Origin: Cardinalis cardinalis
Taxonomy: Eukaryota; Chordata; Aves; Passeriformes; Cardinalidae
Length of the DNA stretch: 64,000 nt
Direction of reading: 5' to 3'
Assembly (NCBI GenBank): GCA_014549065.1
Contig: JACDOX010000219.1
Coordinates: 1,008,215-1,072,214 of the forward strand
A program made the position numbers and the translations under genes. Numbering within the stretch: position 1 is the first letter of the stretch; each line of letters begins with the position of its first letter. Positions 44,748 through 55,089 of the stretch are shown here, piece by piece. The notes beneath the pieces are model-generated. The model had not been told where the DNA came from. It did no database searches and worked only from the letters and a program-made list of their open reading frames with translations.

Positions 44748-47700
44748 ATGGCTGCCTACCTGCAGTGGCGCCGGTTCGTCTTTTTTGACAGAGAGACGGT
44801 GAGGGAGCCCTCAGGGCCGGATGGAGCCGGTGCGAAGCCTTTCGCGCTGCCCCCGGGCATCGCGGTCTGCGACTCGGGCCGGGGAAGCCTCGTGTTCGGA
44901 GATATCCTGTGCGGGGCCGGGCGCTGTGGCCTGCGCGGCGCTCGGTCGAGCCGAGGCTGCGTGGCAGGCGAGTCCTGGGCGCTGTCTAGCGCGGGCCGGA
45001 GGGTGCTCCGGCCTTGGGAATGCGGCAGCTTTCCGCTGTCGGCTGTGCTTTGTTTAAACAAAAACCCCAAGGCACCGCTGGATGTGTTCGTGCTCCGGGG
45101 TTGCTCTGCGGAAGTATTTGCTGTAACTCAACCAGGAGTCCGCAAAAGGCATGCAGATTATTGTACGATTGGAGGTGTGGGGCTTCCTTTTTTTTTTTTT
45201 TTTTTGGTCCCCTTATGTGCCTTAACTGTGATCTAAATATGGAAGGTCAGATTTGGTTTTTGCCTCGCTCCCTTCAACTCAGCAGTTTCCAAGCTTACAA
45301 GCTAAGGGTGACACATCTGTACCAGCTGAAGCAGCACAGTATCCTGGTTTCTATTGGTGAAGATGAAGAGGGTATAAATCCTTTGGTAAGTTAAATGACG
45401 AAGAGAGGAAAACGCATTTGTAATACGGTTCTTTCTTAAAGACTATTGTGATCATCTCAGTTGCCCTTTCTTACCCTAAGTAGCTGCTTCATTCTGGGTC
45501 CTATAACATTTTGATGCCAGGTCATGGCCTACTAATATCCCATGTTTTGCTTATGCCAGATCATTGTTGTTCGTAGGTGAAAGTCTGGAACCTGGAGAAA
45601 CGAGATGGTGGTAATCCTCTTTGCACACGAATTTTTCCAGCAATACCAGGTAACAAGCCCACGGTTGTATCCTGCCTAACTGTCCACGAGAATCTTAATT
45701 TCATGGCTATCGGTAAGTAAAGCTGAATTATAATAGCTTAGGAAAAATATTACAGTCCTTACTGAGAGGTAAGGAACATGAATAGATAATACAAATGACT
45801 AGATAATACAAAAATCCTGATGATCTTTTTTCTCGCTCCATTGTTACATTATCCTCACAGAGATACTGTGTATCTTGTGCTACCCCAGAGCTCAAGAGCT
45901 AAATGCCTAAATTTAGCCTAAGTGTATATTTTAAACTAATAACTTTGATACTTAGAAGCATCTATTTTTAGTTGATGTCCTGTTTTCCCCGCCCGTTGGT
46001 AAGGCTACGTATTTATTGAACTTAGTACTAAATTTAGCTTCTGTTGCTACAGGAAAAAATGCAAGTTTTGTGATACCTAATGTTAGAGAGAGACTTTTTC
46101 AAGCATGTTATACAAACCTTTTTTCAAAGAAGAAAAGCAAATTTCCCTTTTTGGATTTGACCGTTCCTTGGTAATGTTTCTTGCTTAACTCTTCTGACAG
46201 AATAAGAGCAGTAATGTTGTGAGATTACAAGTGCTCTCAGCTGACTTGGTCCCTACACTGAAATCAAAAAAGCTTTCCCTGTGTGTACGGTGGCTTTCAA
46301 CCCTGGAACAACTTACAAGACTGGGGCTGTTGGGAAGCTATGAAAACTGTGTGTTTTACTCTCAAAAAATCTCCCTCTGGTGTTTTTTACAGTGTGTAGT
46401 ATGTTTTGAATAAGCGAGGGACTTGAAATTATAGTTATAGTTGCAGTATGGGAAGGCCATTTGTAAAACAAAATACAGACAAACAAAATTAGTCTGCTTG
46501 TGAAGTTTTTGTGTGGAAAGCAAGTTAACCCTTGCTGATCAGTGCTATCCTATGTGCAGTTGTGTGGTAGCTCTGAACTGTAACTGGAGCAGTGGGAAGT
46601 GGTTTGGCAAAGACTGACTTGACATGAGAACCTGTGGCACTTCCATTGCTTTATACCATGCTGGTGAGCATGGTGTTGTTGCTGACTGGAGCTTCCCTAA
46701 CTTATGCTGGATAAAATTTCAGGTGTGTTGTATAAGTAATAGTTTAGTCTGTCTGCTTCACCAGGTTTTGCAGATGGGAGTGTTGTACTTACTAAAGGAG
46801 ACATCACTCGAGATCGGCATAGTAAGACCCAGATCCTACATGAAGGCAGTTACCCCGTTACTGGCCTTGCTTTTCGACAGTCTGGCAAAACAACACATCT
46901 ATTTGTGGTNACCACAGAGAACATCCAGGTGAGAAGAGAGTTGAAAAAATGTGACTCTGACTTGCAAATTCTCTTGGTTTCAGAGTCTAGTTCAGAGTGA
47001 TCCCCAAACCCTCGAGTTTCCTCTGTAGTCTTATATGCTTTCAGTGAAAGACTATCCTCACCTGGAGCTGGACACTCATGGTTGTGGATTGCGCTGTTCA
47101 TCTCTCAGTGACCCCTCCCAGGATCTCCAGTTCATTGTGGCAGGAAATGAATGTGTGTACCTTTACCAACCAGACGAACGTGGCCCCTGCTTTGCCTTCG
47201 AGGGACAAAAGCTGATTGTTCACTGGTATCGGGGGTACCTCATCATTGTCTCCAAGGACCGAAAGACTTCCCCAAAGTAGGGCTCCTTGAAACAGATGAG
47301 TTTTTTTTGCCCATGTAGCTTCATGCTTTTTCTCCTTCTGCTTCTTCCCTGTGAAGCTTTGCTCTTGGGGGCAGATTGCCACTCTGTCAGATGTTCTTGA
47401 GGTTCACCCCGACCCATACATTGATTAACTTCCATTATGAGAGTAGCACAGTTAAATGTGCTGAATGAGGGGGATTTTTTCCAGTTGTATGAATTTCTTA
47501 GTGTAACAGGATGATGGAAGTTGTGTATAAATACATGGTGGTTTCCCTCAGGATCCGCTTCGTTTAATTGCCTGAATGAATTCTGTTTGTCTTGCTTTCT
47601 ATACATCCCTAGTTTGAAAAGGTATCAAGATTTCAAGTTACGTTCTTCTTGTTTTCTAAAACTTTATCTGCTCTCCAGGTCAGAATTTGCTGGGAACGAG

Positions 47701-50700
47701 GCACAGAGTTCAGACAAACAAGTCCTGAATATCTATGACTTGTGCAACAAATTCATTGCATACAGCTCAATCTTTGATGACATAGTGGATGTCTTGGCAG
47801 AGTGGGGATCTCTCTATGTACTGACCAGAGATGGGAAGATCCATGTACTGCAGGAGAAGGATACACAAACCAAACTCGAGGCATGTAAATTTGTTTTCTT
47901 ATTAGTCTCTGCCTTATGTCTGTAAGATTGTACTGGCTCTGTAGACTGACAAATGGAACCATTCAGGTAAGCGAATTACATAACAAGTGACCGAATAGCT
48001 TTTCGGTATGGCCATTGTTGTAAGACAATTGGTATGTAAAGGCCCAAGCGCGTGTANGCACTAAGATGAAGAAACAACTTGTTTTCCAGGTGTGTTTGAA
48101 CTTGTTTTGTGGGATGGTATTTCTCTCATACTGCTCTTACCATGTATTTAACAGATGCTGTTCAGAAAAAACTTATTTGAAATGGCCATTAACCTGGCCA
48201 AGAGCCACCACTTGGACAGTGATGGTTTGTCAGAGATTTTCCGTCAGTATGGTGATCATCTCTATAACAAGGGAAACCATGATGGAGCCATCCAGCAGTA
48301 TATCCGGTAGGTGGGGGTCCTGTGGAGCTGTGATGTTGTAGTACAAGTAGGAGCATCATAGGTCTTGATTTCTGTTTCAGCACAGGAATTAAAACAGTCC
48401 AAAACAAAAAAAAGTATGACTCGAGGTGAAAATTCTACCCATACAGAGAAAGATGTCAGTGAGACTAAAAGTCTTTGAACAAGTCGCTTGAAAATCTCTT
48501 TGTACACCTTAGGATAAAGTTCTTCCCTTTGATAATATTTTAACATGAATAATGTAGGCCCACTGGGATGGAGTGGGGCCTGGTGATATCATTATAAAGA
48601 AGGGATCACTCTGTGCAAGATAGATGATGGAATTTGGCCATGTTTGGCAGTCTTCTTGGAAAGTACTCAAACAGTTCAATGCCAGTTTTAAAACATCTTG
48701 GGTTTTTTAAAACTAGAACTCAGAGCAGCCTTGTTTTGGGGCTTACTGAAAACTTAACGTTCAATTTTGAAAATGCCACAAAGTGGTAAATTATTGTGGA
48801 GCTGATGCTCTGGAGTCCCTGACATCCAGTGAGAGTCAGCACGTCTTTTTACCTTGACTTGCTTTAACTGTCACAGTAACTGTGACTAAACTGCTCTATG
48901 TTTAGAGCATGAGCATTTAAAGCTGACTTTGAGTTATGTGACTGAAATGAAGGAAAATGTAGCTTTTGTTCCAGTTTGTTGTGCTCAGAGCCTAATCTGT
49001 CTTCTCACTGCCACCTGTAAGGGAAGATTAACTCCTTGTATGCTGTCATGGTTGTCCCGATCAAGGCCTTTGTATCAGTGTGTGTGCAGTTGGATGGTCT
49101 TACACCATAACTAGTTGTTGCTTCTCATGCGTAGCTGAGTAGTCACAAGAGGGTTAGTACCTGCTGAAATTAAGGCTTCTCTGTGTTCTGTTGTTAATTT
49201 CTCCATTTATTTTGATTTCATGAGTATACAATATCTTGTAACTCTTCCCCTCACAGAACTATAGGGAAGCTAGAACCATCTTATGTTATTCGGAAATTCC
49301 TGGATGCTCAGCGTATCCACAACCTTACTGCTTATCTACAGATGCTCCATCTGCAGTCCCTGGCCAATGCAGACCACACTACACTTCTGCTGAATTGCTA
49401 TACCAAACTCAAAGACAGCTCCAAACTGGAAGAGTTCATTAAGGTATTGGGTAGACATGGAATCATGCTACATTTTTATGTCATTATAATAATTACAAAG
49501 GGGTTGTGGTGAAATTGTAAATTCCCTCCTCTATGACTGTTAAGAGAGAGAATAATGAATTTACCACTCAGTACCCTGGTCTTTGCTCCTTTATTTCCAA
49601 GCTCTTGCTTACTTTCTCAGTTTGGTTGGTTTGCCATCTGGGTCTGGAGTGTGCTTGCTTCTGCCAGTGCAACTGGCAAGCAAATGAGAAGTGGTTAGAC
49701 TCCTTCCTTTCTGCATGGGTGATTTTTCTCTTGCATGAGAGGTACAATCTCTCGCATGATTGTCCCTGCTCATGTTTTCCTCCTCTGACATAAATGGTTA
49801 CTGCTTCTGGACTGTTAGAATTTTTCTGAGGGACCATCTCTTTGCTTTTGTTCTTGGAGACGAGTGAGAGTGAGGTCCACTTTGATGTGGAAACGGCTAT
49901 CAAGGTACTTCGCCAAGCTGGCTACTACTCCCATGCTGTGTACCTGGCAGAGAAGCATGAGCATCATGAATGGTACCTCAAAATCCAGTTAGAGGACATC
50001 AAGGTGAGGAGACATAACTGCACATGGGTTCTTACTGGGGAGAATACCAATTCCCTAGCCTCTTTAGTGAGAATATAATTTCACTGACCTCTTTGCTGAG
50101 GATAGCATGCTGATGAGAACAGCAGCAACAATACTCATTGCTGTTGGTGTGTTCCCTTTCTGCTTTTGGCTTGTGTGTTAGACTATATAGAGAAATCAGA
50201 AGATCTTGTTTTCTTTCTGATGTGGCTTTTTACAGTGCCCTTTAAGAGGAGCACTGTAAGAAGAGTGCTTAGTTGGGGATTCATCTAAATGTTTCCCCCA
50301 GGCTGTATCCAGTCTTTCTCCCTGAGGAGGAAAATGAGCAGGAATAGTGAACTAGGTGACAATTCAGAGCAAATGGTATTTGTGGCATACTCACAACATG
50401 TCTTCAATGCTTTCTGTCCTAAGCTCAAAGTAGAGAGCAGAGGCCAGTGTCCTGTGATTGTTTTGTTGTCTGTCTTCACAGAACTACCAAGAGGCTTTGC
50501 ACTACATTGGAAAACTGCCCTTTGAACAGGCAGAGAGTAACATGAAGCGATATGGTAAAATCCTGATGCACCATGTCCCTAATGAGACCACTGAATTGCT
50601 GAAGATCCTTTGCACTGATTACCGTCCCTCGGGAGGTAATGAAGGCCCTGGGATGCTAGAAGGAAAAAAGGTAGGGTTTGTGTTGACTAAGAGTTGTTGC

Positions 50701-53700
50701 TCTCCAGTTGTAACTTTGCAGTGAGTGCTTCTGCATACCTTGTGTTGCCATCCTGATGTTTTAGGTATAATGAGAATTATAACTTAATAAACTCTGCTCA
50801 GATGAGACCCCACCTGGAATACTGTGTCTAGCTCTGCAACCCTTAGCACAGAAGAGACATGGACCTTTTGGAGTGGGTCCAGAGGAGGACTATAAAAATG
50901 ATCAGAGGGATGGAACACACCTGCTCTGAAGAAAGGCTGAGTGAGCTGGGGTTGCTCAATCTGGGTAAGGGAAGGCTTCAGGGAGACCTCATTGCAGCCT
51001 TTCAGTACTCAATTTATAGGAAAGATGAGGACAAACTTTTTTACAGGGCCTGTTGTGATGCTACAAAAGGTAATAATTTTAAAGTAACAGAGAGCAGATT
51101 TAGACTAGATAGTAGGAATGAACTTTTCATAAAGAGGTTGGTGAAACAGGTTGCCCAGAGAATTGGTAGATGGCCTCATCCCTGGAAACACTCAAGTCAG
51201 GTTGGATGTGGACCTGAGCAACCTGGTGAAATGGAAGATGTCTCAGCTCTTTGCAAGGGTATTGGACTAGATGACCTTTAAAGTTCCCTTCACACCCAAA
51301 CTATTCAATGATTCCATGAGAAGCCCCGTTCTGATGTACTGGTAGTCCTAGAGGCAGGGGACCTCTTAAAGTTATTGCTTTTATCAGGATTGATCCTTGA
51401 TGTTGTTAGCATCCTGTATTGTGCTGTATCTGTCCTGTCTGAGACTCTGGAAACAAACATTCCTCATGGAAGGAAGGAAGCACTAGTGTGGCTTAGACTG
51501 ATGTGGGTGCTTGTCTTTTTCTGACTGTTTAACAGGCTAATTCAGAGGAGTTCATCCCAGTCTTCGCAAACAATTCCCGAGAACTGAAAGCTTTTCTGGA
51601 GCACATGACTGAGGTGCAGGCTGACTCTCCACAGGGTGTCTATGACACTTTACTGGAACTTCGACTGCAGAACTGGGCACATGAACAAGATGAGCAGGTT
51701 TGAGCTCCCTCTAGCATTGTGTTTTGAGGGGAAAGATTTTATGTTTGTGAGTCATATTTGCATTCCTGCAATGCCCTTTCCAGCTGGGCATTGACAACAT
51801 GAGGCAATACATATGCTGTGCTGGACAAATAGCACAGAAATGGGAAAGCAGACTTGTATGTGGGAGACTATTCCCTTCAGGATGGCTGAACTTGTTTTGT
51901 TTGTATGTCATTTAAGGACAGATTCCAGACAATACAGCCTCTGAGCAGATGGCTTGCCCACAAAAGTATCTTTATTTGCTTGCCTGGATCTGTGAGGATG
52001 TTGGCTGTTGGGGCAAAGAAAATCATGTCCTATTTGCTTAAAAGGTTTAAAGAGCAAGTACCAAAACTGACGTGCATGAAAGAGCTCCAAATTGTCATGT
52101 CATAGTCCAAAATAATGTGTATGTGGGTGTGCCTGGGTTCCTCTTCTGGACCTCTCCACCTTCTTTGTAGATCAAGGAGAAGTTGCACAATGAAGCCCTC
52201 ACCCTCCTGAAGAGCGGAAGGTTCAAAACAGTCTTTGATAAGGCCTTGGTCTTATGTCAGATGCACAATTTCAAGGATGGTGTTCTCTACCTCTATGAGC
52301 AGGGCAAACTGTGAGTGTTACTCTTGTCTTTAGAGTCTTGTCCTTCCCCTCTTGCCCCCACTGCAGCGATTTCTGAGCCATAAATATCTGTACCATTAAT
52401 GCTAGTGACCTCTTTTGCATCTCAAGATGGGCATGGTAGATGATTGCTCTGCAGAAATACCTCACTGTTGAAGCAAGGCAGTTACATAGAGTGAAAAAAG
52501 ACTTGTTTTTGGCTTCTGTGTGAGTCTGGGGATTGCATGGCTGGGTGAAAAGCTGAGGTCCCTGTAAAACCTCAAAGGGCAAGATGGATTGCTGCAGCTG
52601 ATGAGTCTTTCTCTCATAGTTTCCAACAGATCATGCACTACCACATGCAGAATGAGCAGTACAAGAAGGTGATTGAGGTGTGCGAGTTGTATGGAGACCA
52701 AGAGGCTTGTCTCTGGGAACAGGCTCTTAGCTACTTTGCACGGAAGGAGGAGAACTGCAAAGAGTATATTGCTGCAGTGCTGAAACACATAGAGAACAAG
52801 AATCTTATGCCTCCGCTGCTTGGTAATGACATATGACATTCAACCCTCAGCCTCCCATGCCATAGAACCCCAACTCAAGCAAAAACCAGAAAAACAAACC
52901 ACAAAAGACTCCAACCCAGACTTGTTTGCAGTGCTTTCTGTAGATCAGACATTAGAAGAATCAATGAAATTGGAGCCTACCATTTGAAGTAATAAGCTGC
53001 TCCATAGGGAAAAACAATGTCAGTCACAGCTTCTTAGTTAGGGAGAAAGATCTGCAGTATCAGTGGGATGTCTCATACATGATTTCTGTCTATCAGTGTG
53101 GGGCAGTGCAGGGTGTTCTGAAACTCCTGTCGAGCCTTGGTGGAGAACTAAAATCCAATCCACTACTATATCCTTCCTTTGTCCCTTTTGGTCTGAGTTA
53201 TCCAGACGTGCTCCCAGTCACCCATTTCTGGAAGAGATCAAATTGAAAGAGAATCTTTAAGTGAGCTCTTCCAATTCCATGAGAATGCCAGCTGTCTTTG
53301 CCTGTAAGTGGCCTGTCCCAGGAAAGCAGTCTGCCCTGGCAGTACAAGCATAGCTGCAGTTTTTGTGCTTGTGTTTAAACTAACATCTCAGTTGCTCTCA
53401 GTTGTGCAGACGCTGGCTCATAACTCCACAGCCACCCTGTCTGTGATTAAGGATTATCTTGTCAACAAGCTGCAGAAGCAAAGCCACCAGATAGAGCAGG
53501 ATGAGCAGAGAATTCAGAAATACCGAGAAGAAACTACGAGGATCCGCCTGGAAATTGAAGAGCTAAAAGCAAGGTGCAGGAATGTGTGCTGTCTTGTCTA
53601 GTCCTATTCAAGGACAGAACTGCTGTTTTCTTGTAGTAAGGTGAAGTGTAGTTTGTCTTTCTCACACTTCTCCATCTTGTCACTCAGTCCCAAGATTTTT

Positions 53701-54770
53701 CAGAAGACCAAGTGTAGCATTTGCACTAGTGCATTGGAGCTCCCTTCAGTCCACTTCCTGTGCGGTCATTCCTTTCACCAGCACTGCTTTGAAAGCTACT
53801 CTGAGAGTGATTCAGAATGTCCTACTTGCATGCCAGAAAATCGCAAAGTGATGGACATGATCCGAGCCCAGGAGCAGAAGAGAGATCTGCATGACCAGTT
53901 TCAGCATCAGGTAGGCTAACATTGTCTATCTTACCAAGTTGAAATAAATAGAGTTTAGATTCATTTATGGACCTGTAAATGGAGGCTGGTAAGGCTTGAA
54001 AGTATTTTGTAAACAAGGTTATGTTAACTGGATAATGAGGCTTTAGACCCTAGGGTGACGGCATTGTGTAAAGGGCACGAAGAGTCCCTCTGTTGGCTCT
54101 GTGAAGGTGAAAGAGAGAATCTGTCCTCACCTGACCCTCGAGACCTATTGGTCAGTGTGACAGCTGGTCAACAAGCTGTATAGAACTAATTAGGGAGAAA
54201 GGCAGAAGAACAGTGTGAACTGGAATGGGGACGGCACCAAAATGTGGCATCTACCTTGTGTTCCCCAAGGATTAATTAAGTGGTGAGTGTGAGAATGGGA
54301 CATTAGCTGGGAAGTGTTAACACACGTGGGAACTAGAGCAGTTGAGGCACTCACCTTCCTGCTTAACTCAGTTGCTCATTACCTCGGTGCGTGGCTCAGA
54401 AGTGGCATTGAAACAGGAGCTGGAATGGCCACTGTCAGAAAATCTAGCAGGTTCTTCTGCTNCACCCAGCCCTTGGGTTGACTGAGCAAAGAGCTGCCCT
54501 ATCCACTAAACCAGAGGCTTTTAAGTGCAGAGGGAGAAAGGAAGGAGGCTTAGAAGCAAGACGCTCTGAAGGCTTTTGCTGATGCTGCTGCTTTCTGTCT
54601 GGCAGCTCAAGTGTTCAAATGATGGCTTCTCAGTCGTTGCTGACTACTTTGGTCGCGGCGTCTTCAATAAGCTCACCCTGATCACGGACTTGCCCTCGGG
54701 AAAGACCGCTACAACGATCGAGGCTGGCCTGCAGCGGGAGCTGCTCATTCACACCAAGCGCAGTACCTGA
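44748..54770 (+). CDS. VPS11: Vacuolar protein sorting 11, HOPS/CORVET core subunit
   Basis: Core subunit and RING protein of the HOPS and CORVET tethers, which drive endosome and lysosome fusion with Rab7 or Rab5. Sixteen exons: 44748-44901, 45237-45385, 45577-45712, 46765-46928, 47029-47276, 47679-47880, 48155-48306, 49257-49443, 49860-50003, 50482-50670, 51536-51697, 52171-52310, 52620-52822, 53402-53573, 53688-53910 and 54606-54770. The total is 2,790 nt and 929 aa (human 941). The protein starts MAAYLQWRRFVFFD, followed by a beta-propeller half (to about 350), an alpha-solenoid with a clathrin-repeat region (about 390-745), a coiled coil (about 765-800) and a RING-H2 finger (C810, C813, C826, H828, H831, C834, C845, C848). 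The C-terminus is HTKRST. Intron 1 looks U12-type and intron 6 is GC-AG. N at 46910 is a silent third position of Val. The shorter length is mainly a shorter Ala/Gly/Ser loop near residue 30. Confidence 0.97.
44902..45236 (+). other. VPS11: VPS11 intron 1, candidate U12-type AT-AA (or AT-AG) intron
   Basis: The donor reads GGAG|ATATCCTGT, matching the U12 AT-AC donor ATATCCTT at the first seven bases. GCCTTAAC at 45219-45226 is a near-perfect U12 branch site, 11-12 bases before the proposed end. Ending the intron at 45236 (terminal AA) gives the conserved GDMEGQIW junction. Ending at AG 45245 is also in frame but deletes Asp-Met-Glu. No GT-AG pair here keeps the frame and the homologous residues. 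Confidence 0.72.
47881..48154 (+). other. VPS11: GC-AG intron 6 of VPS11
   Basis: The exon ends CTCGAG and the intron starts GCATGTAAAT; the acceptor is TTAACAG. Using the GT four bases on would shift the frame and hit a TGA soon after the junction, so the GC donor is required to join QTKLE to MLFRKNLFE. Confidence 0.85.
50795..51320 (+). mobile_element. CR1 LINE 3' fragment in VPS11 intron 10
   Basis: A classic CR1 3' end in sense orientation. It has the string of reverse-transcriptase-tail phrases (GAGACCCCACCTGGAATACT, GGTCCAGAGGAGG, GGGTATTGGACTAGATGACC) and ends with the short ATTC-ATGATTCCATGA-type repeat. It is 5'-truncated with no intact frame. CR1 is the dominant avian LINE, so it supports a bird source. 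Confidence 0.9.
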
Positions 54771-54861
54771 CTCCAGGACCTGTCCACACGCCCTCTCGTG
54801 TTGTACGGGGTCCCCCGCTGTGTCCTCGGCCCCCTGTGTTTGGCTTTCCCCCTTGGCCCCC

Positions 54862-54867
54862 AATAAA
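54862..54867 (+). terminator. VPS11: VPS11 poly(A) signal AATAAA
   Basis: AATAAA lies 92 bases past the stop codon, giving a 3' UTR of only about 115 bases. It is just 223 bases before the HMBS start codon, so the two genes are nearly abutting. Confidence 0.85.
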
Positions 54868-54879
54868 GCAGCGTGGCCG

Positions 54880-55089
54880 GGCAGTGCCGCAGCGCGGNCG
54901 TCACTGACCGGGCCGGCCGGGCGGCGCTCCGGGAGCGCGGGGAGAGGGGCGGGGCCTNNNNNNNNNNNNNNNNNNNNNNNNNNNNNNNNNNNNNNNNNNN
55001 NNNNNNNNNNNNNNNNNNNNNNNNNNNNNNNNNNNNNNNNNNNNNNNNNNNGCGGCGCTCCGGGAGCGCGGGGAGGGGGGCCGGAGGTC
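54880..55089 (+). promoter_or_regulatory. HMBS: HMBS CpG-island promoter, interrupted by an assembly gap
   Basis: Very GC-rich DNA with a GC box (GGGGCGGGG, about 54947-54955) lies between the VPS11 poly(A) signal and the HMBS ATG. The centre, 54958-55051, is unsequenced N. The GC-rich island continues through exon 1. No TATA box is visible. Confidence 0.6.
54958..55051. other. Assembly gap of 94 N flanked by a direct repeat
   Basis: The run of N is bordered by two identical copies of a 24-base GC-rich sequence (54921-54944 and 55052-55075; core GCGCTCCGGGAGCGC, itself a palindrome). The flanks may be one sequence represented twice or a true tandem repeat that failed to assemble. Confidence 0.9.

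Noticed and set aside
50859..51281. 140-codon frame in VPS11 intron 10
   Set aside because: It lies entirely in a 5'-truncated CR1 LINE tail, so it is not a host gene.
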